IMG/VR virus record: IMGVR_UViG_3300043499_000045
Location: 1-59,275 of that record
DNA: 59,275 nt
Origin: a virus
Direction: 5' to 3' (one strand)
The position numbers and the translations under genes were made by a program. This document shows positions 23,573-33,061 of the stretch, piece by piece. The notes below the pieces were generated by a model, which saw only the letters and a program-made list of their open reading frames with translations, was not told where the DNA came from and did no database searches. Position 1 is the stretch's first letter, and every line of letters begins with the position of its first letter.

Positions 23573-26500
23573 TTAGGCCAGTACAGGCCGTGAACGAGAT
23601 TGATAGACGCGCTGGCGCGCGGCCCGAATAGTTGCTTCGCTTTGCACTTGCGCTGCTTGCGCAGCCGCTGTGAACGTCGCACCGATAGTGTTGCCTGCAT
23701 CCTGCCGATTCTCTTTGCGCAGTGATGCGACCTCTTGACGCAGCGCACGCAACTCCCCTGAGAAGTCCGGCAGACCGCGAACGAAGTTCGACTCCTGTGC
23801 AGGCAAGACCAATTCATCTTTGTGAAGCAACGCAGGATAATTGTTGAACGGAACCCGCGACAGACCTTCGGCGTGCGGATAGCCCAGCGTATAAAGATCA
23901 GTGCGCGCGGACAGGAACTGAGTCAAGGCTGTATAAACATCAATGAGATGATTATCGATGTTCACGAGATAGCCGACCGACAACTCGAGGTTCTTCAACG
24001 ATGCCTCTGCATAGTTCTGCCGTATCTTTGTCTCAGCCGCCGCGCCTTCCATTTCCTTCGTGATCTGGTTAAACAACTCGGTGTAGCCTTCGCCTGAGCC
24101 GTAGTAATCCCTGCCGCCTTGCAGCAAGGCCCGCGCAGCCTCTTGCATACGCGATACGTCTTCAGCTTGGTATCCACCTGCCTCCGCTTTGTTGCGTGCC
24201 GAACCGTATTGATTCTGAAGCTCCCACATCCTTGCACTTGGATCGAGCGTCGTCAGGGTCTCGTCGACCTTCAACGAAGCATTGAAGTCCAAGAACGATT
24301 GCGTGGCGGACTTCATCGCGTCACGCGTCTCGATCAAGGTACTCTTGTGACGCTCATAAGCATCGCGCAAAGTATCAAACGCTTTGTCGTACCTTTCCTG
24401 TGCCTTGATAGCACCGTCCGTCGACTCTTTGAGTTCAGCGAACGCGCCAGCAACTTTCATCAGCGCAATATAACGCTGTCTGTCCCCCTCGACTTCGAGG
24501 TTAAGACCTTCAACGATCTCACGAAAACGCGCAGGCGTATAACTACGCAAAATTGCTTCTGAAAAGCCTGTCCACCCACTACCCGATTCATTGAGTTGCA
24601 CGGCCATCTGTTGATAAGCCAAAGACTCGCGCTCTTTGTCGGTGTAGAACTTCTCTTGATACGTCGCAACACCGGACGCCAAACTATCGACACCGCCAGC
24701 AAGCAGGACGAGCTTCTTCGCTGCGTCTTCCGATATCTTGCCCAGGTAGGATGTCTTCAGACCCATCGCCTGCACGTGCGCTTGCAGACCAGCAAGCGAA
24801 TCGGTGCTTGACCGCGCGGCTGTGTCGAGCTTGGCAAAGGCATCGCTTGCAGCAAGCATTGACGCGTATTGACGTTGCCCTAGTTCTGTCGTGAGATCAA
24901 TCGCTTCAACTTGCTTGCGAAACCATTCCTTGTCATAGGAACGAAGAATCTCTTCCGACCATCCTTGCCACCCCGAGCCAGCAGCGTTAAGTTGATTCGC
25001 CAACTGCTGATAACCGATGCTTAATTGCTCTGCCTCGCTGTAGTAGTTGGCGATGTAACTCGACATGTTCGACGACAACTGTTCAACACCGCCGGAGAGT
25101 TCTGCGAGCGCAACTGCGGCTTCAAGCGAGATGCCCTGAAGCTCTTTCATGTTGCCGCCCATCGCTTGCATTGCTTTCCAGTATTGTCCGACAGCCGCGA
25201 CTTGCTCGAATGCCCCGAGCTTCGCTTGATCCGTCATGCCCACAGTGATCTTGTCAAAGTAGGCAAGCATCTGCGGCTCCATGCCAGAGTTGCGCAACGC
25301 TTCGACCATCACCGTTGCCGATCCTTCGGCCAACGCCTTCGCCAATTCTTCCGGTGTGCGTCCGGCTTCTCTGTTCACCGACTCGCTGACCTCGCTGCGA
25401 ATGTGCACCATCGACGGCGCTGTGCCAGCCGGGTCCATCGAGTAGCCAACGCCGAATTGCATATTCTGATTCGACGATCCAAGCAACGTCGCCATGCGCC
25501 GATACTGAGAGTTCAAATCCGACACCGCACGTGCGGCGTTGGTGTCCATCTGATTACCGTATGCGCCGATCAACGTGCCACTATCCAAGCCGAACGAGCC
25601 TTCGACCTTTGGCCCGCCTTTGTGCTTGCCCCACTTCTTGTACGCTGCATAAGCGGCAATCGCCGCGAGCGCGACCCACCCGGCAACCGGCACCGCAGCG
25701 AGCGCAGCACTCGCGCCCGCACCGGCACCACCGGCTGCACCGGCACCGGCTGCACCGGCCAGGGTGCCGCCTTCCGCAGCCATGATGCCCGTCGAGGCCA
25801 TGTAGCCCTCAAAGGCCGCGCCAGCCGCCCCGCTGGTCGACATGATGGGTCCGGCCGCGCCCACCCCTGACAACGCCAAGCCGCCGCCTGTAGCCCCGGC
25901 GTAGCCCGCCGCAATATTGCCCACCGCGCCACCGACCCCTGCGCCGCCCGCCATCCCTGACAAGCCCATGCCGCTGCTGTAGGCGTTGTACATCCCGTAC
26001 ATGCTTGTCGCGTTGCCCATGTTGATGCCGCCACCGCCAGCACCGCCGCCGCTACCGCCGCCAGAAAATGCGGCCATGACTGTCGGACGAAGAATCATCG
26101 TCCTGAATAGATTCTTGATGTAGTCGGATGCAGAGCGACCGCCTTGCATGAGTTGATCGGCAAACGATTGTCCGACCTGCTCCCAGGCTTTGTCGTATTC
26201 CTTCTTCGCTTCATCCGCTAACTTCTTATGCGCCTCAAGCAACTCTGTGCCCTTCAACGCATTCACGACTCTTTGTTGATCCGAAATTTGCTGCTGATAA
26301 AAGGCACGGCTAACCGGATCGGCCTTGACCATCTCAAGCGTATCTTTCAATCGCAGCAACGTCGTCTCGGCAATCTCGCTCTTCAGCTTGCCGAAGTTTT
26401 TGAGTTCTGTTTCTGCCGCCGTCGCCGCTTCTGCTGATGCCTTTAGCGTAGCGGCATCATCTGTTGCCGCCTTGTCGATCATCTTTTGCTCAAGCTCGAC

Positions 26501-28024
26501 GTACTTCTCCATCGCTTCAGCTTGCTCTTTGAGCTGTTGCACATAGAACGGTTGCTGCTTCAGCAGCGAATCAACAATAGTGCGGTACTGCTCTTCGGTG
26601 TAGTTGCGCTTCTTGCTTTCGGCATTAATGATCTTCATCGAGTCGATGAAGTCATCGTTGTATCCAGCAGCCTTCGCAGTGCCGCCGCCGACGATCTTGT
26701 CGAAATCATCGGCTTGTTTTTGCGCTAGCTTGATTGCATCTTCGGCAGCCTTCTTCGCAATCTTTGCGAGTTCATCTGCCTTCTTCTTGGCGTCCGCTAT
26801 TTCTTTGTCGGTTTGCCCCTGACGTATTCTTTCCTTCGCCTCTTCTGAACCTTCACCGCCCGCTGCCATTGCCGCTGCTTCTCGCGCAGCCTTGGACATC
26901 AGATCGAGCTTCTTTTGAAAACTTCCCTTGAAGCCTTGCGTGTTGCCAAAAGAGATCGCGGCAAAATCTTCGGACCAAATAGATTTTATCTTCTCGCCCA
27001 AATCTTCTACGGTCTTGTATGCCGCTGAAAAGTCCATCGTACCCAAGTCGATGATGACTTTAATTAACGACACTACAGCATTGATGACACTTTCAACAAC
27101 CCGGTAGATCAACTGAAAAGCAGTGATTGCACCAGCAAGCCCGTGCCCGACAGCTTCAGAAAAACTGTTCGCCCCTTGATTCGCACCGAGTGCATCAGCC
27201 GCATCGCCCATCCCAAACATGGATGCAGTCGTCTCTTTAATCACGAGCTTGAATGCCTCGGTCGCAGGTACAGTGCCAACTAGTATCGCTTGAATGTATT
27301 GTCGCGACTTCGATGTGAATTCAGCGTTAGCGTCATTCAAGCCATCGACCGACTGAATCATTTCATTATTGAGTCGCGTTGCGAACGCTGTCTCATCTGC
27401 GAGAACCTTTATTGCCTTACCTAGTTCAGCAGCACCTCGGCCAGCCACAGCCTGCAATATCTCTGTCTTTTCAACGCCATCTGCGTACTTGCCCATTGCA
27501 ACACCGAGCGCCGCAACGCGTTCTGCCGGGTCCAGCTTTATGAAGTCTTCGTACTTGATGTTGATGCGCGCCAACGCTCGCGCTGCTTTGTCGCCTTCTT
27601 CATCGGTCGCCTTGAGTATCCGCGTCATCGCACTCATGTGGCCTGCCATGCTTTGCATGGATATACCGGCCACATCTGCCGCCGTCTGGAGCTTCGCAAT
27701 GTTGACCGCAGATGCGCCTGTCATATCGGCAAGGTCTGCGTAATCACCCGCCTCTGACATCAATGCATAAAGTTGCTTGACGGCATCAATTGCTATCTGC
27801 ACACCCTTCTGAATAGCGTCAGCAAAAAGAGCACCCTTGACCGACGCCGCAGTCATTTGATCTTCAAAACTCTTTACATCGCTGGCACCCTTCTTCGCGC
27901 CTTTGCCAACACCTTCAGCGGCCTTCTCTGCTTTCTCAGCAGACTTCGAAAAGTCATCGAGCGCCCTTCTCCCGTCGTCAACTTGACGCGAGTCAAGACC
28001 GATGCCAAGTGTAGTTATGTCCAC
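23573..28024 (-). CDS. Tape measure protein
   Basis: 1483 aa, GTG start with GAGGAG about eight bases upstream. N-terminal DUF-like domain and ADLADMTGASAVNIAKLQTA typical of tape measures, Lys/Ala/Glu coiled coils (about 370..640), a lambda gpH-like segment FADQLMQGGRSASDYIKNLF, and a long Gly/Ala hydrophobic tract (about 660..800) with GGSGGGAGGGG and AALAAVPVAGWVALAAIAAYA that could enter the host membrane. The C-terminal third has two similar blocks around AASVEQLSSN / GGVDSLASGV. By the usual 1.5 angstrom per residue, tail length would be near 220 nm. It follows the tail chaperones, as expected. Confidence 0.9.
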   Translation of the reverse strand: MDITTLGIGLDSRQVDDGRRALDDFSKSAEKAEKAAEGVGKGAKKGASDVKSFEDQMTAASVKGALFADAIQKGVQIAIDAVKQLYALMSEAGDYADLADMTGASAVNIAKLQTAADVAGISMQSMAGHMSAMTRILKATDEEGDKAARALARINIKYEDFIKLDPAERVAALGVAMGKYADGVEKTEILQAVAGRGAAELGKAIKVLADETAFATRLNNEMIQSVDGLNDANAEFTSKSRQYIQAILVGTVPATEAFKLVIKETTASMFGMGDAADALGANQGANSFSEAVGHGLAGAITAFQLIYRVVESVINAVVSLIKVIIDLGTMDFSAAYKTVEDLGEKIKSIWSEDFAAISFGNTQGFKGSFQKKLDLMSKAAREAAAMAAGGEGSEEAKERIRQGQTDKEIADAKKKADELAKIAKKAAEDAIKLAQKQADDFDKIVGGGTAKAAGYNDDFIDSMKIINAESKKRNYTEEQYRTIVDSLLKQQPFYVQQLKEQAEAMEKYVELEQKMIDKAATDDAATLKASAEAATAAETELKNFGKLKSEIAETTLLRLKDTLEMVKADPVSRAFYQQQISDQQRVVNALKGTELLEAHKKLADEAKKEYDKAWEQVGQSFADQLMQGGRSASDYIKNLFRTMILRPTVMAAFSGGGSGGGAGGGGINMGNATSMYGMYNAYSSGMGLSGMAGGAGVGGAVGNIAAGYAGATGGGLALSGVGAAGPIMSTSGAAGAAFEGYMASTGIMAAEGGTLAGAAGAGAAGGAGAGASAALAAVPVAGWVALAAIAAYAAYKKWGKHKGGPKVEGSFGLDSGTLIGAYGNQMDTNAARAVSDLNSQYRRMATLLGSSNQNMQFGVGYSMDPAGTAPSMVHIRSEVSESVNREAGRTPEELAKALAEGSATVMVEALRNSGMEPQMLAYFDKITVGMTDQAKLGAFEQVAAVGQYWKAMQAMGGNMKELQGISLEAAVALAELSGGVEQLSSNMSSYIANYYSEAEQLSIGYQQLANQLNAAGSGWQGWSEEILRSYDKEWFRKQVEAIDLTTELGQRQYASMLAASDAFAKLDTAARSSTDSLAGLQAHVQAMGLKTSYLGKISEDAAKKLVLLAGGVDSLASGVATYQEKFYTDKERESLAYQQMAVQLNESGSGWTGFSEAILRSYTPARFREIVEGLNLEVEGDRQRYIALMKVAGAFAELKESTDGAIKAQERYDKAFDTLRDAYERHKSTLIETRDAMKSATQSFLDFNASLKVDETLTTLDPSARMWELQNQYGSARNKAEAGGYQAEDVSRMQEAARALLQGGRDYYGSGEGYTELFNQITKEMEGAAAETKIRQNYAEASLKNLELSVGYLVNIDNHLIDVYTALTQFLSARTDLYTLGYPHAEGLSRVPFNNYPALLHKDELVLPAQESNFVRGLPDFSGELRALRQEVASLRKENRQDAGNTIGATFTAAAQAAQVQSEATIRAARQRVYQSRSRPVLA

Positions 28025-28027
28025 AGA

Positions 28028-28339
28028 CTACTCCTCGACTTCTTCGGCAGGCTTCTTCTCGTCGTCAGCAGATGCATCGCGCAAAGCCTTATCCATACGA
28101 ACGAGCGTGTCGAATTCCCACGGCGTCGGCTCAATGTTTCGGTTAGCAAAGAAGGCGCGCAACTCTGCCTCTGAGATAGCTGCAAAGCCACCAAAGCCCG
28201 GTGTGCGCGTGCTGCTAAGACGAATGAACCACTCCCAAAGATAGTCAGTCCCAGGAGGCAGCACATGGCTGCGAAGTTCAGTGAGTTCGTCAGGAGCAAC
28301 ACCCGTCATCCTTTCAACAACATGCAGCGTCTCGATCAA
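28028..28339 (-). CDS. Tail assembly chaperone, downstream (T-like) frame
   Basis: 103 codons from the first start-like codon, a TTG at 28339 with no ribosome-binding site. The sequence LWEWFIRLSSTRTPGFGGFAAIS with a following PTPWEFDTLVRMD helix is the usual tail-assembly-chaperone pattern. The frame is open upstream through the slippery site at 28418..28426, so it is most likely made only as the extension of the G-like protein: 132 codons of the upstream frame plus 130 of this one, 262 aa. A lambda GT-like product would guide tube subunits onto the tape measure. Confidence 0.8.
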   Translation of the reverse strand: MIETLHVVERMTGVAPDELTELRSHVLPPGTDYLWEWFIRLSSTRTPGFGGFAAISEAELRAFFANRNIEPTPWEFDTLVRMDKALRDASADDEKKPAEEVEE

Positions 28340-28341
28340 CG

Positions 28342-28815
28342 CTACGCCGTCTTTACCTCTTTTGCCACCGCGAGCACCGGCTTCGACGTATGAGCAGATG
28401 TCGACTGTGATGGCTTCAAAAAACCCGCCTCATCCTCGAGTGCTGCAAGGATGCGATCCTTCCAACTTGGTTTGACGGCAAGTATCTGCGTCACACGTTC
28501 CTTGACGAATGGCGCTGGTTGACCCTTGGACGTAAAGCCAAACCATCCGACGACTACCGCAGCGGCAATCTCGAACTCGTTTTGCCGCAACGTAGCGTCA
28601 AGCTGCTCCGCACCTTCTTCGCTCTTGAGATCAAAGCGCGTGCGTTTGACCGCCTGCCGACGAATGGCCTTCTGCCGCTGACCCGACAACGTGCGCTGGT
28701 ACTCTTCCGAGTCTTTGCCGACGATGATGAAGCCATCGGTCGGCTCGCCCTCTTCATCCCAGGCAACAGCAACGCGCTGCGTGTTGGGCTCTTCCTGAAC
28801 TTGATCTAATTCCAT
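28342..28815 (-). CDS. Tail assembly chaperone, upstream (G-like) frame
   Basis: 157 aa, helical and charged, with ATLRQNEFEIAAAVVVGWFGF in the middle. GGAAGTGAT lies upstream of the ATG. It lies between the tail tube/GH12 genes and the tape measure, as in lambda-like phages. Near its 3' end the mRNA contains GCG GGT TTT TTG, a canonical -1 slip site. Most ribosomes should terminate at 28342 giving 157 aa; a minority would shift to the T-like frame. Confidence 0.8.
   Translation of the reverse strand: MELDQVQEEPNTQRVAVAWDEEGEPTDGFIIVGKDSEEYQRTLSGQRQKAIRRQAVKRTRFDLKSEEGAEQLDATLRQNEFEIAAAVVVGWFGFTSKGQPAPFVKERVTQILAVKPSWKDRILAALEDEAGFLKPSQSTSAHTSKPVLAVAKEVKTA
28418..28426 (-). promoter_or_regulatory. 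Programmed -1 frameshift site GGGTTTTTT
   Basis: On the coding strand the heptamer G GGT TTT fits X XXY YYZ in the 0 frame (codons GGT and TTT, with the G of the preceding GCG). After a -1 shift, every codon from 28420 to the stop at 28028 is open; I translated the join as FEAITVDICSYVEAGARGGK and onward with no stop. Arrangement matches the lambda G/GT chaperone system. Confidence 0.85.
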
Positions 28816-28816
28816 A

Positions 28817-30136
28817 TCACTTCCATATTCTGTAGTTGCTCACTTGCACATCACCCGTGCCTTCGACGGATTCGACGCCGCACTCGATATCGACGAGATG
28901 CTCGTTGCCTGTTGCGAATGGCTTGCCATCCTTGGCCGTGCGCGTCGTGAGATGGTTCAAGATCGTGGCAAGGTTCAGCGTGCCGGGATCGATCTTGGTA
29001 GACGGCACAAAACAGATGAACGCCCAGCCACCAGCGAACGGCCGCACAAAGAACACGTGCCAGAGATGACCATCAAGCGTCACGTCATGGCTGTACCAAC
29101 CCGGATTACGCCCCGTTGGATACGCACCATAGCCACCCCAGTTGTCGAGGATGATCATGATCTCATGCGAGATCGGTGGGCACTTGAAGCCGTGAATCTG
29201 TTGCGGACTATCCTGCAACCAGATGTCGAAGGTCAGTTGACCCAAACCTTGCGGGCGTCCCGTTGGATACCGATAATCGAATGAACAGTAGATCGGCGGC
29301 AGTCGACCATTCGCGGGTATCGGCAAGAACGACCCAGGCGTCGCACCAGATGGTGCCTTGGTTGAGACGCTTCCATCAGGCAACGTGATAGCGAAGCCGC
29401 TTGGATTATTCCAATCCGATTGATACCCAGGCTTTGCACCAAACAGCACGGCGTGATAGCCCTTGACCTCGGATGATCCCTTCGGCACTTTCCAAGCAAC
29501 ACGCCACGCGACTTCACCATTCGGGCCAACGGTTGCACCGCGCCCGAATGACGATTCGTACTTGTTGCCGGTGACGCCTGTGTAGGTGCCGCGCGTCATA
29601 CCGGCCGTGCCCCACATATTGTCTTCGAGCCAGTACGTGACGTCCTTGCCCATCTGGAGCATATTATTGTGCGACTGCACTAGCGGGATATCCGCTGATG
29701 GTGCCGGTGTCGGCCCAGGTGCAGGCGATGGCGCTGGCGATGACGGCGGTGCTGATGTCGAGACGCGCGGATCGAAGGAATCGACCCACGTATTGTTTTG
29801 CCACTTCCACCAGCCACCAGCGTTGTTCTTTTGATAGACGACGCCGCTGTGATAAAGCAGCAGCGCCACGTTCGACGAAACGGTATCAACGCCGTCGCGA
29901 CGAATCTTGTCGTTGGCCACGGACCACCGCACGCCTTGGCTATCGAAGATGGCAGGCGCAGGCGGCAGCGTCGTGCCGCTGGGGCTCTCGGCTTGCACCG
30001 CAGGCGGTGCCGGTGTCGGCCCAGGTGCAGGCGATGGTGGCGTCGGAGACGGCGCTGGTGATGGCGCAGGCGCAGGCGTGAACGTGCCCGAGAACGTACC
30101 GACGAATGTGCCTGTGAGCTTGTCGCCATCTGCCAT
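28817..30136 (-). CDS. Virion-associated GH12-like glucanase with Pro-rich linkers
   Basis: 439 aa. Pro/Ala/Ser linkers (about 21..46 and 129..148) separate a short N-terminus, a small W-rich module (64..123, VYQKNNAGGWWKWQNNTW) and a catalytic-looking domain (150..439). That domain follows GH12 (endo-beta-1,4-glucanase/xyloglucanase): NNMLQMG.., a WRVAWKVP strand, LTFDIWLQDS, the nucleophile strand HEIMIIL (E325), and the acid/base strand IECGVES (E422), followed by VQVSNYRIW. Both Glu are present, so hydrolysis of a beta-glucan or similar polymer is plausible. AGGAGAAGC before ATG; directly follows the tail tube gene. The module may adorn the tail. Confidence 0.75.
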   Translation of the reverse strand: MADGDKLTGTFVGTFSGTFTPAPAPSPAPSPTPPSPAPGPTPAPPAVQAESPSGTTLPPAPAIFDSQGVRWSVANDKIRRDGVDTVSSNVALLLYHSGVVYQKNNAGGWWKWQNNTWVDSFDPRVSTSAPPSSPAPSPAPGPTPAPSADIPLVQSHNNMLQMGKDVTYWLEDNMWGTAGMTRGTYTGVTGNKYESSFGRGATVGPNGEVAWRVAWKVPKGSSEVKGYHAVLFGAKPGYQSDWNNPSGFAITLPDGSVSTKAPSGATPGSFLPIPANGRLPPIYCSFDYRYPTGRPQGLGQLTFDIWLQDSPQQIHGFKCPPISHEIMIILDNWGGYGAYPTGRNPGWYSHDVTLDGHLWHVFFVRPFAGGWAFICFVPSTKIDPGTLNLATILNHLTTRTAKDGKPFATGNEHLVDIECGVESVEGTGDVQVSNYRIWK

Positions 30137-30157
30137 GATGCTTCTCCTGAGTTTTGT

Positions 30158-31381
30158 TTACGAAGGAACGACCGCGCTGTCCTGAAGCTCAATCGTCGTC
30201 GCGTTTGCAGCCAGCAACGGCCCGCCGACATCGTTGAACAGCGCGACGAAGTTGTACGTGCGCTTCAGCCCTGTCTCAACGTCATCAGGCGTACTGGAAT
30301 TGAGCTTGATCTTATGCAGCGAAAACGTATTGAAGTCCGCCGTGTCTGCATTGCTTGCCGCCAGCGCAGAGACGATACTCGTCTCGACTTCATCATCGTA
30401 AAGATCGGGAATGTCTGCACTGTCATAGTAGGCCGTGAAGCTTCCGCTCGCCATCAGCTTCCCGGTGAACACGTCCGGTCGGATCACGTCACCGACGACC
30501 GGGTCAGCCACCGCACCGCGAGCATCGAGATTGAATGAAAGATCGGTGACCGTGCCGCGACGCGTGCCATTCACGATCAGCGCACCGCCAGCCGCCACCA
30601 TGACGCCGGTTGTCGTTTCATTCGTCGGTGCCGAAAAATAGCGCGTCGCAGCTTTGGTCTGGTCAAGGCCAAGGAAGGTCCAGTCCAGTCCAGCGTTACC
30701 CGACCCAGGCAAGCGCACATTCACCGACGCCGCTTTGCAGTCCTGATTGATCTGGCTGCGCGGCACCTCGGGGAACCATTCCTCGAAGGTGTAGTAGATG
30801 TCGGTGTGCCCCGTCTCAGGCACGAACGTGATGCCGCCTGGGAATGTGAACGTGCAGCCTGAAACGGTCGACTCAATCGTCGGCGCTTTGCGGTTGAGAG
30901 GCAGCACTGAAATGCTCAGTGCCGACACCGCAGTGATCAGATAGTTCCGCCGCGAGTTCGTGTTGAGACCCAGCGTCGGGCGAATGACGCGGCCGATCTT
31001 TGCGCCGTCCGTCAGCCACGAGCCAAGCGTGCGGACGAAGGTATATGTCGGGCCAGTGCCAGCGACAGAGACCGTCACGGCGCTGATGGGCGCGATGGCT
31101 GTGAACTCGCGCATCAGCAACGCTGCGAAGAAGTCCGCAAACGTACCCGGCGAAAATAGCGAGGACACCGAGCCATTGACAGTCACCGCGCCATGACGCG
31201 ACGACATGAGTTGCTTGCGCGATGTCTGTTCAGATTCAGTCGTGTACGATTCTTTCGTGCGGTCGAAGGTCGATGTGTCGCGACGAATGACTTGCCCGCC
31301 GACGCTTGGGACCGCAGGCGTACCCTTTACAGTTTGCCGCTTTGCGATCAAGAGTTTGTTTGCACCTTTTGCGATTGCCAT
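30158..31381 (-). CDS. Major tail tube protein
   Basis: 407 aa. Starts MAIAKGANKLLIAKRQTVKGTPA and contains the usual tail-tube features: RRDTSTFDRTKESYTTESEQTS, SGSVSSLFSPGTFADFFAALL, then beta-rich domains and a C-terminal Ig-like part (VNGTRRGTVTDLSFNLDARG). It forms the hexameric tube around the tape measure. Larger than lambda V, with extra surface domains. Located between the tail terminator and the GH12-like gene. Confidence 0.88.
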   Translation of the reverse strand: MAIAKGANKLLIAKRQTVKGTPAVPSVGGQVIRRDTSTFDRTKESYTTESEQTSRKQLMSSRHGAVTVNGSVSSLFSPGTFADFFAALLMREFTAIAPISAVTVSVAGTGPTYTFVRTLGSWLTDGAKIGRVIRPTLGLNTNSRRNYLITAVSALSISVLPLNRKAPTIESTVSGCTFTFPGGITFVPETGHTDIYYTFEEWFPEVPRSQINQDCKAASVNVRLPGSGNAGLDWTFLGLDQTKAATRYFSAPTNETTTGVMVAAGGALIVNGTRRGTVTDLSFNLDARGAVADPVVGDVIRPDVFTGKLMASGSFTAYYDSADIPDLYDDEVETSIVSALAASNADTADFNTFSLHKIKLNSSTPDDVETGLKRTYNFVALFNDVGGPLLAANATTIELQDSAVVPS

Positions 31382-31412
31382 GATGTGTCCTCAAAGAACA
31401 ACGCGTTGATCT

Positions 31413-31820
31413 TCAACTATCTACTTGCGCTTGCCAATAGATAGTCACCGGAATCTTCCACTGTCCCTCGTCAGGCACACCAGCAGCCACGACAGGAACT
31501 TCAGTAATGATCGTTGAAATGCCGCCTTCGACTAACGTCGTGCCCCGACGAAAATGAGCACGTAATGCGTCAACCCGGTTCTCAGCGTCCCTCGGACCTT
31601 TACCCTGCGGATAGCACAACGCAACCTGCATCATTCCTTGCTCGATGATCGTGAGCGTATCCATCGTCTTGATCGGTGAATTGGGAATCATCTTCACTTC
31701 TTGGTACACCGAGCCATCGGCCGGTGGCGAGAAGAACACGTTGTCCCAAGCTGTAGGCAAAGCCGGTGCAAGCGCCGCTAGATGCTTCTCGAGTGCACGA
31801 CGGATTTGCGGCATGCTCAT
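31413..31820 (-). CDS. Tail terminator (DUF4128-like)
   Basis: 135 aa. MPQIRRALEKHLAAL, then YQEVKMIPNSPIKTMDTLTIIEQGMMQVALCYPQGKGPR..AE.RVD.LR.HFRRG is the pattern of DUF4128 tail-terminator / tail-completion proteins, which cap the tube and dock it to the head. ATGA overlap with the upstream gene. Confidence 0.85.
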   Translation of the reverse strand: MSMPQIRRALEKHLAALAPALPTAWDNVFFSPPADGSVYQEVKMIPNSPIKTMDTLTIIEQGMMQVALCYPQGKGPRDAENRVDALRAHFRRGTTLVEGGISTIITEVPVVAAGVPDEGQWKIPVTIYWQAQVDS

Positions 31821-32218
31821 TTAACGTCCCTAACTTCCGACGCTATATATGCCGTATAGCTTTGCACAGTTGCGCGCACAATACCTGGAGGTGAAGGAGC
31901 CTTCTTCGACCAACCATATTCCAGACGCCTCGCGTATGGCAACGAGTTAGTGACGTAGAGAACACCGCCAGCCCGCACATTTGCAAAGGCCGCAGTGATG
32001 CGCGCTATGGTCGTCGACCCATCAGGATCGACTGCCTCGATAGTCGACGTATTTGGCGAGCCAATACCGGGCATCCAGTTTCCGCGAAACCGGCCGGTGT
32101 CGACTGGCGACATCTCAACCATGCGACCGCCCATTTGAATGATGGCCCTTCGCACGATCACGTCCATCGACAGATTCGTCTTGCGTTGGAATTTCCTGAT
32201 GTCTTCGCTGAAGCTCAT
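31817..32218 (-). CDS. HK97 gp10-like head-tail protein
   Basis: 133 aa. ATG with AGAGG upstream; a longer frame starting at 32245 would overlap the previous gene. MSPVDTGRFRGNW is the classic motif of the HK97 gp10/minor tail family, followed by SLPYARRLEYGWSKKAPSPPGIVRATVQ. It joins the connector to the tail. Confidence 0.85.
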   Translation of the reverse strand: MSFSEDIRKFQRKTNLSMDVIVRRAIIQMGGRMVEMSPVDTGRFRGNWMPGIGSPNTSTIEAVDPDGSTTIARITAAFANVRAGGVLYVTNSLPYARRLEYGWSKKAPSPPGIVRATVQSYTAYIASEVRDVK

Positions 32219-32219
32219 G

Positions 32220-32591
32220 TCATGTACCTCTTGCCTGCACTTCATGCAGCACGACTACGCCAGCAGGTTGTAGCGGGCGTGACTCCACCACTTCGAGACG
32301 ATATGCACCAAGCGTGACGACATCACCGCTCTGCGGCATCGTGCCCAAGTTAGGAGCAATAAGCACGCGACGATCTCCACTTTGTATGAGACTACCGTCG
32401 ACTTCACGTTGCGCATATTCAAACTCAACACCATTTGCACTCCACACTTGTTCGCCGCCATCTTCGACGACGCCTTGATCTGGATCGTATCCGCTACCTG
32501 CGGCTGAGCGCGTGAGCAGAACGATCTGACCTAGCTCATTGAGCAGGTCGACCGCCGCCTGGGCTAGCTCGCCGTATAGCGCAGATGCCAT
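32220..32591 (-). CDS. Head closure/connector protein
   Basis: 123 aa, TGATG overlap with the upstream stop. Beta-rich: TRSAAGSGYDPDQGVV, SGDRRVLIAPNLGTMPQSGDVV, LEVVESRPLQPAGVVVLHEVQARG. The position and the small beta-barrel character fit a head-closure (stopper) protein. Confidence 0.75.
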   Translation of the reverse strand: MASALYGELAQAAVDLLNELGQIVLLTRSAAGSGYDPDQGVVEDGGEQVWSANGVEFEYAQREVDGSLIQSGDRRVLIAPNLGTMPQSGDVVTLGAYRLEVVESRPLQPAGVVVLHEVQARGT

Positions 32592-33055
32592 CACACTCTT
32601 TCAAAAGTCACAGCGCCATACCCTGACGAGTTTGTGTACGTCAGGCCATAGAGCAAGTCTGTGATAACTGGATACCGCGCCGCTTCGCTCGTAATAGTCG
32701 GCTGACCATAACGCAGCGTCAGCGGCCCAACTGTTTTCTCGAGGACCGGCGCAGAAGGCAGGTCGCCATACAAACTACCTTCGACGTGCCGCCGCGCGGC
32801 TTCGGCTGTTGCGGCAGCGACGTTCGGATGCACGCGCGCCGTCGCCGGTGTCGTCGTGGTGTCCCACAATGCCTCGGGCAACAGACGACGCGCATAGATG
32901 AATTGTGTCCCACGTCGCAGTGCTGCTTCACGCTCGCTTGTCGACTTATTGTCCCAAACGTTTTTCGCGTATCCGAGAGCCGTCAAATATGCATTGGCAT
33001 CCTCTAGGCTGATAAAGGAATCATAACCGGGAGCCGGGTAGACGGCTACTGGCAT
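32591..33055 (-). CDS. Head-tail adaptor (DnaT-like)
   Basis: 154 aa. SFISLEDANAYLTALGY, REAALRRGTQFIYARRL and a C-terminal VITDLLYGLTY are the pattern of phage proteins labelled 'DnaT-like' or connector adaptor; in phages they form the adaptor ring under the portal, so a DNA-replication role is not implied. Confidence 0.8.
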   Translation of the reverse strand: MPVAVYPAPGYDSFISLEDANAYLTALGYAKNVWDNKSTSEREAALRRGTQFIYARRLLPEALWDTTTTPATARVHPNVAAATAEAARRHVEGSLYGDLPSAPVLEKTVGPLTLRYGQPTITSEAARYPVITDLLYGLTYTNSSGYGAVTFERV

Positions 33056-33061
33056 GATGCT

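Noticed and set aside
32591-33055. DnaT-like label taken as a replication primosome protein
   Set aside because: The gene lies among connectors, and phage homologues with this label are head-tail adaptors.
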